DNA from: an uncultured Prevotella sp. | GTDB taxonomy: Bacteria; Bacteroidota; Bacteroidia; Bacteroidales; Bacteroidaceae | NCBI GenBank assembly: GCA_900550035.1 | Contig: URQS01000009.1 | Coordinates: 7,828-71,827 of the forward strand | Reading direction: 5' to 3' | Length of the DNA: 64,000 nucleotides | Shown here: positions 52,951 to 62,500 of the stretch, one piece after another | Numbering within the stretch: the first letter of the stretch is position 1 | Layout: every line of letters starts with the position of its first letter | Translations under genes and position numbers: made by a program | Notes under the pieces: model-generated | What the model was told of the DNA's origin: nothing | The model's input: the letters and a program-made list of their open reading frames with translations, nothing else | The model's database searches: none

Positions 52951-55488
52951 ATGATGAAATTCTTACTCTCTAAACACTCTCGCAGCGTATTTATATTTGC
53001 GTTGCTCTCGCTATTTATGTGTATGGCAGGTGCTGGCAAGGTGTCTGCCAAAGAACGCAACCCAATTGTCAAAATCGACAATACGTCCTATACAGGCAGT
53101 GGCACGGAGGTGACGCTTAAGTTATGGATGTTCAACGCCTATTATCATATAAACATTAGAGATTACTGTGCCCGCTTTACTGGTGACGTGAATCTCTACA
53201 TCGACGACAAAGAGGTAGTAAAACTTAACAATATCTGGCCTTCGATAGCTAATGCCAAAAACACATCCCCCGTTAAAGTTCCTACCGATAAATCTATAGA
53301 TATTAATCTTGATGGCACAAACGTAGGCACGGCACTATTCAACAATCTTCAGAATGGACAGACATGTCCATACAACAGCGACAAGACAGAAAAGCTATGG
53401 TATACCGTCGATCTTAAGCTCTCTTTCAACAAGTCATTCTCCTATTATGGCCATAAGATTACGGTGAAGGGCAAATGGCAAGACAAGAGTAGCGGTTCTT
53501 TAGTAGAAAAGGACGTGGCTCTCGACAACGACATCAACGGCTTCGTTCGTCCTGTCAATTTGAAGGCACAGCCTTCTGGCTCCAACATGGTGTTCTCGTG
53601 GGAGCAGGAGGGCTATAATCCGTCGGCGTCTACCGACGGCAAGTGGATTGTATACAAGCGCGAAGGCGACAATAATGTCAAGTTGGGCGAAGTGGCTGCC
53701 AATGAGCACTCACTCAGCTTAGAGAAGAAGCAGTATAGCTGCTCGAATGGTTACATTATGACATTTCTCCCCAATGTATGTGAGGGGGAAGAGACTGTTT
53801 GCGGTCTTACAACTACGTTTACTGCCACTGAGCATCAGATTAACGATGATGATATATGTCAAATGTGCGGACATAGTTTCTTCCGTTACCAAACATCCGA
53901 TGGCAATAAGGTGGATATATCAAACAAATATTTTGGTGCCAAGGTTGTGTCGCATGAGGTTGTTGATGATAAGTGCGTGATAGAGTTTGACGCTCCGATT
54001 ACGAAAATTCCCGAACAAGCATTCCGTGGAAAAAATCTTACAGGAAACCTTGTCATACCTAATTCGGTAACAGAGATTGGCTATCTGGCTTTCGCAGGAT
54101 GTACTGGATTCAAGGGAAATTTGACTATACCAAACTCAGTAACAACTATTGGAAAGTCGGCTTTCGCAGGATGTACTGGATTCAAGGGATATTTAACTAT
54201 ACCAAACTCTGTAACAACTATTGGAAAGTCGGCTTTCTATAATTGTTCTGGATTAACGGGAGAGTTGAAAATACCAAACTCTGTAACAACTATTGGAGAG
54301 TCGGCTTTCGAAAATTGTACTGGATTCACGGGAAATTTAACTATACCAAACTCTGTAACAACTATTGGAATTTCGGCTTTCGCAGGATGTACTGGATTCA
54401 CAGGAAATTTGACTATACCAAACTCTGTAACAACTATTGGATATTCGGCTTTCGAAAATTGTACTGGATTCACGGGGATTTTGACTATACCAAACTCTGT
54501 AACAACTATTGAAAATAAGGCTTTCGCTGGATGTACTGGGTTCATGGGAAATTTGACTATACCAAACTCTGTAACAACTATTGGATATTCGGCTTTCGCA
54601 AGATGTACTGGATTCACGGGAAATTTGACAATTCCGAACTCTGTAACAACTATTGGAGAGTCGGCTTTCGAAAATTGTACTGGATTCACGGGAGATTTGT
54701 CATTACCTAAATCATTGGAAGTAGTTCGTTTTAGATCTTTTCATAACTGTAATAATATTAAAACTATCAAATTCCAGTCGTTGCCTACGATAGAAATTCA
54801 AGGAATAGGTATTCGAAAGACGAAGATAGTAAGTCTTAGCGACGACTCATATATTAGCGACAAGGCAAGTGGCAAAGTTGACGCCATATCCTACACCCGC
54901 CAGATGTCGAACGACTGGGGCACACTCGTATTGCCTTACTCCTTGACGCTGACTGGCAGCGAGCCTTACAGTCTGTATGCCATCGAAAAGATTGATGGCG
55001 AGGAACTTGTATTAAAGCAACTTAATGGCGAAGTGGCAGCAGGAACTCCATGCGTGGTAAAGAGCAACAGCACACAATCAGAACTGACATTTGGTGCTAA
55101 TAATACTAAGTTGAATATGGCAATAACTACAACCACCGTAGGCGGCATGACATTCCGCGGCACTTACTGGACTGAGGAAGTCAACAGCGGATATGTGATA
55201 TCAAAGGACTGCTTCTGGAATGTAGAGGAACTGAAGAAGTCAGAATTGGTGAATGGTGTCAAGGTTTATCCGTTCCGCGCTTGGCTCGACGGCACTTCTG
55301 CCAACGCCCCTGCCCAACTCAGCATGCGCATCGACGGCTCTGCTACTGGCATCGACGCTATTGATGCCCTCAACGATGCCGAGGCAGAATACTACGACCT
55401 CAGCGGCAAGCGTCTCAACGCACCACAACGCGGCGTGAACATCGTGCGCATGAAGTCGGGAAAAACTAAGAAGATAATCATTAAATAA
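52951..55488 (+). CDS. BspA-type leucine-rich-repeat surface protein, module 2
   Basis: 845 residues. Signal peptide MMKFLLSKHSRSVFIFALLS, cleavage near KVSAKE. The N-terminal region is closely related to the module 1 protein and includes ICQMCGHSFFRYQTS and CVIEFDAPITKIP. About ten LRR_5 repeats of 24 residues (NLTIPNSVTTIGKSAFAGC type) are followed by the C-terminal region ending GVNIVRMKSGKTKKIIIK. It has fewer repeats than module 1, but they are nearly identical at DNA level. Likely surface adhesin, ligand unknown. A copy of the MITE-like element follows 22 bp after the stop. Confidence 0.9.
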   Translation: MMKFLLSKHSRSVFIFALLSLFMCMAGAGKVSAKERNPIVKIDNTSYTGSGTEVTLKLWMFNAYYHINIRDYCARFTGDVNLYIDDKEVVKLNNIWPSIANAKNTSPVKVPTDKSIDINLDGTNVGTALFNNLQNGQTCPYNSDKTEKLWYTVDLKLSFNKSFSYYGHKITVKGKWQDKSSGSLVEKDVALDNDINGFVRPVNLKAQPSGSNMVFSWEQEGYNPSASTDGKWIVYKREGDNNVKLGEVAANEHSLSLEKKQYSCSNGYIMTFLPNVCEGEETVCGLTTTFTATEHQINDDDICQMCGHSFFRYQTSDGNKVDISNKYFGAKVVSHEVVDDKCVIEFDAPITKIPEQAFRGKNLTGNLVIPNSVTEIGYLAFAGCTGFKGNLTIPNSVTTIGKSAFAGCTGFKGYLTIPNSVTTIGKSAFYNCSGLTGELKIPNSVTTIGESAFENCTGFTGNLTIPNSVTTIGISAFAGCTGFTGNLTIPNSVTTIGYSAFENCTGFTGILTIPNSVTTIENKAFAGCTGFMGNLTIPNSVTTIGYSAFARCTGFTGNLTIPNSVTTIGESAFENCTGFTGDLSLPKSLEVVRFRSFHNCNNIKTIKFQSLPTIEIQGIGIRKTKIVSLSDDSYISDKASGKVDAISYTRQMSNDWGTLVLPYSLTLTGSEPYSLYAIEKIDGEELVLKQLNGEVAAGTPCVVKSNSTQSELTFGANNTKLNMAITTTTVGGMTFRGTYWTEEVNSGYVISKDCFWNVEELKKSELVNGVKVYPFRAWLDGTSANAPAQLSMRIDGSATGIDAIDALNDAEAEYYDLSGKRLNAPQRGVNIVRMKSGKTKKIIIK
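54129..54704 (+). repeat. Eight 72-bp tandem units within the LRR gene
   Basis: Units starting at 54129, 54201, 54273, 54345, 54417, 54489, 54561 and 54633 are nearly identical (ACCAAACTCTGTAACAACTA core). This high similarity, compared with the diverged repeats of the paralogue at 36434, points to recent expansion or gene conversion. Confidence 0.85.
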
Positions 55489-55510
55489 CAGAACATATGA
55501 CTATCTATAG

Positions 55511-55684
55511 GAGGGCGTGCAAAATAGGAGTTAGAGGAAGTTAAGAAGAAGTTAATCCATCTACGATGGATGGAAGTTAACAGACAAATGCTTTATTTTC
55601 AGCAATTTATACATATGTCCGCTAACTTCTGTTAACTTCGGGCGAAGCCCAAACTTCTGTTAACTTCAATTTTGACACACCCTC
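55511..55684. mobile_element. 174-bp MITE-like element, copy B
   Basis: Opposite orientation to copy A and nearly identical: differences are confined to one terminal repeat (GAGGGCGTGCAAAAT) and two internal T/G changes. A separate stub of the end (TTTTGACACACC) lies at 55711-55722. No coding content; the 266-bp gap after the BspA-type gene holds only this. Confidence 0.85.
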
Positions 55685-55754
55685 CACTCAATCTACTGTA
55701 GGTAATTGACTTTTGACACACCACCATATACCGTAAGCAGTAGCCGACTCATCA

Positions 55755-56882
55755 TTACACCACCCAATCCATCCAATTGTCTGGCGTAATGACAGCTGTC
55801 TCCTTTACATCATATTCAGTAAGGAATGAAGAAGGGAATTGGGTATTGGCGCGACGCGGATTCCACTTCATCTCAAAGACAGTAAACTGACCGTCACACT
55901 CTTCTATATAGTCAATCTCCTGCTGCTGAGTAGTGCGCCAGAAATAGCTGTTGGCATAACGACCCGAATATTGGTTAGCTTTAATACGCTCGCTTATGAT
56001 GAAGTTCTCCCACAATGCTCCAGTATCTTGACGCAAAGATAAGGGCGCGAAATTCTGAAGAATGGCGTTGCGTATACCATTATCATAGAAGTATATCTTT
56101 TTGCCCTTTTTCAATTCGGTGCGCAGATTGCGATTGAAACCATTCAACCTGAACACTATATAACACTTCTCAAGCAAGTCAATATATTTCTCTACGGTCT
56201 TATTGTCGGTGCCTATGGTCTGTGCAAGTTCATTATACGAAACCTCGCTACACACCTGCAGGGCAAGAGCCGTGAGCAATTTGCCAAGCAATACCGGACG
56301 GCGCACGCTCTCAAGCGAAAGCAAATCCTTATAAAGATAGCTGCCAGCAAGGTTAGCAAGCAATTCTTTTGCATCGTCTGCATGATTTATAATGTCGGGA
56401 TATGAGCCATAAACAAGGCGTTGGTCAAGAGTTTGCTTCACTCCCAATAGTCCTTGACTGTTCTATATCTCTGCCGTTGATATTGGATAGAGATGATATT
56501 CAAACTTGCGTCCGGTAAGAGGCTCATTGAGACGATCTTGCAATTCGAACGACGAAGAACCGGTAACGAGCAACTGCACCGTAGGAAAATTGTCGGTGAT
56601 TCGCTTTAACGTCATACCGATATTCTCCACTCGCTGTGCCTCGTCAATGACCACTATCTTATTGTCAGCGATAAGAAGACGCAGTTCTGAAGTGTTGATA
56701 TTGGTGAGCATGTCCTTCACTTCAGGCTCGTCACAATTCAACAGCAAAGTCTTGCAATTCTGCTTTTCAAGAATCATTCTGAAAAGCGTACTTTTGCCCA
56801 CCTGCCGCGCTCCTATAACGATGATTGCCTTGCCTGCAAACATATGCGACTCTATCTTTTGCTGTAACTGTCGTTCTATCAT
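55755..56882 (-). pseudogene. AAA ATPase / DUF4143 protein gene with an in-frame amber codon
   Basis: From the ATG at 56882: MIERQLQQKIESHMFAGK, Walker A GARQVGKST at residues 24-32 and Walker B IVVIDEAQRV. The frame meets TAG at codon 140 (56463-56465), after PISTAEI, and then continues open in the same frame with NSQGLLGVKQTLDQRLVYGS to the normal end at 55755. The C-terminal DUF4143 part has QQEIDYIEECDGQFTVFEMK, a PD-(D/E)xK-like pattern. A single C-to-T change (CAG to TAG) explains the break. The two halves together have the usual family length (about 375). Confidence 0.85.
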
Positions 56883-56906
56883 AGATGTATGGATTGTTTG
56901 TCGAGG

Positions 56907-56914
56907 CAAAGATA
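56907..56914 (-). promoter_or_regulatory. -7 box for the amber-interrupted ATPase gene
   Basis: The minus strand reads TATCTTTG; TTTG lies 20 bases upstream (56935-56938), inside the palindrome at 56928-56995. Confidence 0.55.
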
Positions 56915-56927
56915 AGAAAAAAACAGT

Positions 56928-56995
56928 CTAATCCCAAAATTCATACTAACTTTTGGGATTATAATCCCAAAAATCATATATAATTTTGGGATTAG
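56928..56995. promoter_or_regulatory. Nested TAATCCCAAAA palindromes, operator-like
   Basis: Outer arms CTAATCCCAAAATT (56928-56941) and the complement (56982-56995) enclose a perfect 22-bp palindrome centred on TTTTGGGATTA/TAATCCCAAAA (56951-56972). Four half-sites lie in 68 bp and overlap the -33 region. Confidence 0.6.
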
Positions 56996-57057
56996 GATAC
57001 AAAATCAACATTTTATAACTACGGAACATCGTACTCCCGTCCGACGCTACTTTAATT

Positions 57058-57399
57058 TTACAGTACAGCTGCTATTCTACGTACATTGGCAAGCTTATCC
57101 ATAAAAGCACTATCCTTACGTACTTTCTGTATATTATATCGCATTTGCAGCTTTAACAAGGGTTCTGCATTCACTCCAAGAGCAGCCTCAAACAGCAATG
57201 CTGTTTTCTCGGTAAGCGGTCGATGCTCATTAAGAATCTCATTGAGCGCAGAATAAGCTATGCCCATATCCTTTGCCAACTGACACTGGGAAATGCCTCT
57301 ATACTCTATCTCATCCTTAAGTATCGCACCTGGATGTGTAGGAAAAGCTGGAGTAATGTTGTTAGCAACCATATCCGATGAAATGTTTACTTTGCTCAT
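57058..57399 (-). CDS. higA: HigA-type antitoxin, XRE-family helix-turn-helix
   Basis: 113 residues. The HTH spans about residues 37-60 (SQCQLAKDMGIAYSALNEIL), preceded by PTHPGAILKDEIEYRGIS, the start typical of the HigA group. It neutralises HigB and represses its own operon in studied systems. The gene lies 7 bp downstream of higB, in the toxin-first order typical of higBA. Confidence 0.9.
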   Translation of the reverse strand: MSKVNISSDMVANNITPAFPTHPGAILKDEIEYRGISQCQLAKDMGIAYSALNEILNEHRPLTEKTALLFEAALGVNAEPLLKLQMRYNIQKVRKDSAFMDKLANVRRIAAVL

Positions 57400-57406
57400 A
57401 GTTATA

Positions 57407-57721
57407 TCATTTATAATGATTTGACAATTCTATTATATTACATATTGTAGCAATAGTCTTACCTTCTTCTGTTTCTTCTTCGAATTCTATACGGTATTGG
57501 TCGTTCACTCTAACAGAAGAGAGTCCTTCTTTATTACCAGACAAATGCTCATAGTTCAAAGAGTTGTACTTGTTGAGTCCAAGAACATTATCCTCTCCTA
57601 CCATAAGATCAATAACTCTTATATATCTTTTTATTATCTGAGGTTGAAAGCGGTGCTTTTTATCCGCTTTTCCTGTTTGATAAAGATCACGCAAGTATGT
57701 TTCTTTGAAAATAATTTCCAT
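57407..57721 (-). CDS. higB: HigB-type toxin, RelE-like mRNA interferase
   Basis: 104 residues. It starts MEIIFKETYLRDLYQTGKAD, a typical beginning of Bacteroidetes HigB-like toxins, and has LSSVRVNDQYRIEFEEETEE near residue 66, matching the RelE-superfamily core. Toxins of this type cleave mRNA at the ribosome. Complete length. The promoter has a 29-bp palindrome over the -33 region, consistent with autoregulation by HigA. Confidence 0.9.
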   Translation of the reverse strand: MEIIFKETYLRDLYQTGKADKKHRFQPQIIKRYIRVIDLMVGEDNVLGLNKYNSLNYEHLSGNKEGLSSVRVNDQYRIEFEEETEEGKTIATICNIIELSNHYK

Positions 57722-57741
57722 TGAGTTTTTTTATATTATTG

Positions 57742-57788
57742 CAAAGATAGATATAATTATTTTTCTTCACAAATTTTGTGAAGAAAAA
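57742..57788 (-). promoter_or_regulatory. higBA promoter with operator-like palindrome
   Basis: TATCTTTG at 57749-57742 (minus) with TTTG 20 bases upstream (57773-57770). The perfect palindrome TTTTTCTTCACAAA-T-complement (57760-57788) covers the -33 element. Confidence 0.65.
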
Positions 57789-57930
57789 CTACACTTTTTT
57801 ACGATGCAAATATCGTACTGGCAGTAAAAAAGTGTTACAAATAAAAAATCGATTCTAGAGATTGCGGAAGGGGATTTTATGCGTTTTTGAGGTGACAATG
57901 ATCTGCTGATTCTCCATTCTGGGCTTCTTT

Positions 57931-58030
57931 GCACTCCAAAAGGACTACTATTGCTATGCAACTGTAGCCCTTTTGAGAGGTAAATGAACTACAGTTGCAT
58001 TGCAAAAGTGGTCCTTTTGAAACAAAAGGG
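57931..58030. repeat. CAAAAGG/CCTTTTG palindrome cluster
   Basis: Units GCACTCCAAAAGGACTACTA, GTAGCCCTTTTGAGAGG and TGCAAAAGTGGTCCTTTTG, related to the array at 30254-30351, with the inverted pair CAACTGTAG/CTACAGTTG inside. They lie in the 609-bp gap between higB and the efflux operon. Confidence 0.6.
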
Positions 58031-58105
58031 AGCGTTTTTTCATCGTGAAATATTACGTCACGGCGCTACAATCCATGTAACTCTCTGTATATAAGCAACA
58101 TAACA

Positions 58106-58176
58106 AAAACCGCTCAAAACTCGAGAATTTCGCGCACAAGGATTTCCTTGTGCGTTCAACTCGCAGTTTTGAGCGG
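58106..58176. repeat. Nested two-stem inverted repeat
   Basis: Outer arms 58106-58119 and 58163-58176 (14 bp, AACCGCTCAAAACT) are perfect; inside is a second perfect 10-bp stem (58131-58140 with 58143-58152, CGCACAAGGA). Could be a strong terminator for the efflux operon or a structured small RNA. Confidence 0.6.
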
Positions 58177-58207
58177 TTAGAAATGCAAATATTGTATTGG
58201 GGCAAAG

Positions 58208-58325
58208 CAGAATTTTGAATTTTGAGTTTTGAATTTTGAGTTGGTCGCCTACGGCGATTTTGAATTATTGAATTATGAATTTTCAATACTAATCATAACT
58301 CTAAACTCTCAACTTTCAACTCTCA
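58208..58325. repeat. TTGAATT/TTGAGTT-type repeat with palindrome core
   Basis: TTTTGAATTTTGAGTTTTGA words, a core GGTCGCCTACGGCGATT, then AACTCTCAACTTTCAACTC. It ends 6 bases before the stop of the outer-membrane factor gene. Confidence 0.7.
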
Positions 58326-58330
58326 ACTAA

Positions 58331-59506
58331 TTACAGCTCTGCCTTGTGCAGCTGTGCCAACAGTTTCACGCTCTGACAATGCAGATCGATATGGCGCTGG
58401 AGCTTCTCATAGATGCTGTTTATCTCTACGTAATAGACGAGGGCGGTGATTTCGCCCTGCTGCAAGGCTTTGCCGAAGAGCGTGAGCGACTCCTGCAGGA
58501 GCTTAACGTCGCTGTGGTCGATGACCTGCTGAAGACCCTGCAACTGCTCGTAGTTGGTGCGCATTGAGGCTTCTGCCTCGTGCTTGGCTTGCGACAATTG
58601 CAGCTCGGCGCTCTCGCGGCGCTGGCGTGCTGCCTTGACATTACTACTGTTGGTGTAGAGGGGGAAGCTCACGCCTACGAGAAAACCGTTGATGCCCTCG
58701 CCACGCTCGGTGTTGCGACGATAGCCGAAGGAGATGTTGGGCAACCACTCGTTCTTCTGCACCTTAAGATTCAGGTCGGCTGCACGGAGTGCTGTTTGTG
58801 CCACTGCCACATCGGCATCCGACGCAAGAGCCAAGGCGCGGTAGGACTCGAAGTCGGCTATGGGCTGATAATGGGGCAGCACGGTGTCGGTAACGTCAAC
58901 GGGCTTGCCTCCGTTGAGCTGCTTAAGCTGCTGCAGAAGGGCCATGCGGTCACCCTGCGCCTCGCTGACGAGGGTGCGCACCTCCATACAGTCGAGCTTC
59001 ACCTTGTTCAGCTCAAGGGCGTTGGCGTCGCCTGCCTCCATACGCTTGTTGTACATACTGAGCAGCGTCTCGCTGTTGGCAAGACGCTCGCGCAGCATGG
59101 CGAGGGTCTGGTTGGCACGGATAATGTCGATGCAGAGGAGCTGAGCTTGCAGGAGTATGTCGCGACGCTGCTTGGCGAGGAGCTGATTGCCTACGCTCTG
59201 CTGCATCTTAGCCTGCTTGTTGCGGGCGGCATACTTGGTAGGGAAGTCAATCTCCTGGCTCACTACAAGCTCGCTCTCGGCTACGCCGGAGTAGCCCTTG
59301 GTGAAGAACGGGCTGTACTCTACAGACGGTCCGCTGAGCGTATTGGATGCCTTGATGTCGAGCACATCGGCTTGATTGTCGTGGGCGAGAGCCTGGAGGG
59401 TGAGGTTGTTGGCTGCTACTTGCTTGAGCACATCGCCAACGGTGTCGGCAAGGGCTGCGCTAAACGTGCTGAATGCCACGATTGTGGCGATTAGATATCT
59501 TTTCAT
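58331..59506 (-). CDS. TolC-family outer-membrane efflux factor (CzcC/CusC-like)
   Basis: 391 residues with signal peptide MKRYLIATIVAFSTFSAALA. Two long coiled-coil regions (about 85-190 and 270-375) are characteristic of TolC-type trimers; VVSQEIDFPTKYAARNKQA near residue 83 and FLVGVSFPLYTNSSNVKAAR near residue 272 are typical repeats of the OEP fold. It forms the exit channel for the RND pump encoded just upstream. The start overlaps the end of the pump gene by 47 bp. Confidence 0.9.
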   Translation of the reverse strand: MKRYLIATIVAFSTFSAALADTVGDVLKQVAANNLTLQALAHDNQADVLDIKASNTLSGPSVEYSPFFTKGYSGVAESELVVSQEIDFPTKYAARNKQAKMQQSVGNQLLAKQRRDILLQAQLLCIDIIRANQTLAMLRERLANSETLLSMYNKRMEAGDANALELNKVKLDCMEVRTLVSEAQGDRMALLQQLKQLNGGKPVDVTDTVLPHYQPIADFESYRALALASDADVAVAQTALRAADLNLKVQKNEWLPNISFGYRRNTERGEGINGFLVGVSFPLYTNSSNVKAARQRRESAELQLSQAKHEAEASMRTNYEQLQGLQQVIDHSDVKLLQESLTLFGKALQQGEITALVYYVEINSIYEKLQRHIDLHCQSVKLLAQLHKAEL

Positions 59507-62500
59507 ATATAATAGGTACGATGAATGCGTTGAGTAATGTTGAACTGATTAGTCCGCCGAGTATCACCTTTGCCATGGGCGACTGAATCTCGTTGCCGGG
59601 CAAATCGCCGCCAAGTGCCAACGGAACGAGGGCAAGGGCGGAGGTGAGAGCGGTCATGAGGATTGGATTAAGACGCGAGAGCGAGCCTTCGACGATGGCG
59701 TCGCGTATACTCTTGTGTTCCTCGGTGCGCAGACGCTTGTACTCGGTGATGAGCAGCATTCCGTTGCGCGTGGCTATACCGAAGAGCGAGATGAAGCCTA
59801 TTACGGCTGGTATGCTCACCTCGCCCGTGGTCATTACAATGGCAAAGATGCCGCCGATGAGCGCCAAGGGAAGGTTGAGGAGTATGACGCCTGCCTCCAT
59901 GGCGTTGCGGAACTGCATGAAGAGAAGGCAGAAGATGACTACGATGGCGAGGATGCAGGTGAGATAGAGCACGCGGCTGGCGCTCTCCTGGCTCTCAAAC
60001 TGTCCGCCGTACTCGATGTGATAGCCCTCGGGCAACTGCACTTTCTCGCCTACGGCTGCCTTGATGTCGGCCACTACGTCGCTCAGTGCACGGCCGCTGG
60101 TGTTGGCTGAGATTACTATCTTGCGCTGCACGTTCTCGCGGTTGATGGTGTTTGGTCCGGCGCTCGATATGATGTCGGCAACGTCGCTCAACGGAACCTT
60201 ACGTCCGTCTTGCGTGTCGATGATGAGGTCTTTTATGTCGTCATACTTGTCGGCTTTCACAACGAGATTGAAGGCACGTCCGGCTTCGTACACCTGCGAC
60301 ACGGTTTCGCCAGCGAGGTTGACGGCAAGGAACTCGTTGAACTCAGGCAGGGTGATGCCGTTGCGCACGAGCAACTCACGACGCGGCACTATCTTCAGCT
60401 CGGGACGCTCTATCTGCTGCTCTACGTTGAGGTCGGCAATGCCATCGATGTCCTGGCAGGCACTCTTTATCTGATTGCCTATGGTGAACATACGGTTGAG
60501 GTCGGTGCCGAACAGCTTGATGGCTATGCTCGCCTGAGTACCAGAGAGCATGGCATCGATGCGGTGAGAGATGGGCTGACCTATCTCGATGTTGGCTCCG
60601 GCAAGCACGGAGAGACGTTTGCGCACGTCGTTGAGCACTTCTTCATGGCTGCGGTCTTTTAGTGCGAATGGTGCTTCTATCTCGCTGACGTTGACGCCAA
60701 GGGCATGTTCGTCAAGCTCGGCGCGTCCGGTCTTGCGCGCTACGGTCTTGATCTCGGGCACTTGCAGCAACAATCGCTCGGCACGTGCACCTATAGAGTC
60801 GCTCTCTTCGAGCGAGATGCCGGGCAGCGAGGATATATTTATGGTGAAAGAGCCTTCGTTGAACTTGGGCAGAAAGCTGCTTCCCAGACAGAAGAAGATG
60901 CCTATGGCTACGGCAAACAGCGCTGCTGTACCTACGATGACCTTGCGTGTGTTGGCGAGAACCCACAGCAATGCACGCTCGTAATACTTCTTCAGCCACA
61001 CAGCAAGGAAGGCTTCCTTGGGCATCTCGCCTTTGCTCTTGCCGAGCAGGTAGCTACAGAGCACGGGAGTAAGCGTGAGGGCTACGAGGGTTGAGGCAAA
61101 GAGGGCTGTGACGAAGGCTATGCCGAGGGGGATGAGCATACGGCCTTCCATGCCGCTGAGGAAGAAGAGAGGGGCGAAGCTTACCACAATGATGAGCGTA
61201 GAATTGAGTATAGGCATACGCACTTCGCGCGAAGCGTTGAACACGAGTTCAAGTATCGGCACGCGGTCGACCTCGGGCAGCTCACGGTTCTGGCGTATAT
61301 GCTTGTACACGTTCTCCACATCTACTATAGCATCGTCGACGAGTGAGCCGATGGCAATGGCAAGTCCGCCGAGTGTCATGGTGTTGATGCTGATGCCAAG
61401 GGCATTGAGCACTATCATCGCTACGAGGAACGAGAGGGGTATGGTGACGAGCGAGATGACCGTGGTGCGCACGTTGGCGAGGAAGAGCATAAGGATTATC
61501 ACGACGAAGATGGCGCCCTCGATGAGCGACTTCTGTACGTTGTCGATACTGCTCTCGATGAAATCGGACTGACGGAAGATGTCGGTGGAGATGTGGACGT
61601 CTGCGGGCAGCGACTTCTGAAGGTCGGCAAGGGCAAAATCGAGCTGCTTGGTGAGGTCGATGGTGCTGGTGTTGGGCTGCTTGGTGACGGTAAGGAGCAC
61701 GGCAGACTGGGCTCGCTCGCTGCCTACACCGAGTTTGGGCGACTGGTTGCCCACCTTTATGTCGGCTACATCGGCAAGGGTGATGACGCTCTCGCCGTTC
61801 TTCTTGACGATACATGTGCCCAACTTCTCTACATCGTTGGTAGAAGTGATGCCACGGATGATGTACTCGTTGCCATAATCGTAGCGCACGCCACCGTTGG
61901 TGTTGACGTTCATGCCACGGGTAGAAGCCATGATGTCGGAGAGCGAAACACCGAAGTGCTTCATCTTGCCCGGACTTACGAGTATCTGATATTCCTTGAT
62001 GTCGCCACCATGTACGCTTACCTGAGCCACGCCTCCGGTAGAAAGCAGGCGCGGACGTATCACCCAGTCGGCATAAGTACGAAGGTCTTGCTGCGAGGTG
62101 TGCTTGCTGGTGAGGCTCACGATGAGCACCTCGCCAAGTATGGACGACTGCGGACCGAGCACTGGAGCACTCACTCCGGATGGCATCTGCTCGCCTACGG
62201 CTGCAAGCTTTTCGCTCACTATCTGTCGGGCAAGATATATGTCGGTGCCCCAATCAAACTCTACCCATACCACGGAGAAACCGTTGGTAGACTGCGAACG
62301 GACACGACGCACACCAGTACTGCCGTTGACGGCGGTCTCGATAGGGAATGTGACGAGCTGCTCCACTTCCTCTGTTGCCATGCCACCGGCTTCGGTCATG
62401 ATGACTACGGTAGGCGCATTGAGGTCGGGGAACACGTCGACATCGGTCTTGCTGGTGGAATATAGGCCGGCTATGACAAGCAGCACCGACGCCACCAACA

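Noticed and set aside
54237..54689. Opposite-strand repetitive frame (VVTEFGIVKFPVNPV units)
   Set aside because: Same cause as above, in the module 2 LRR gene.
54129..54704. Regular repeats that could look like a CRISPR array
   Set aside because: Units are contiguous 72-bp coding repeats without unique spacers, and they encode LRR repeats.
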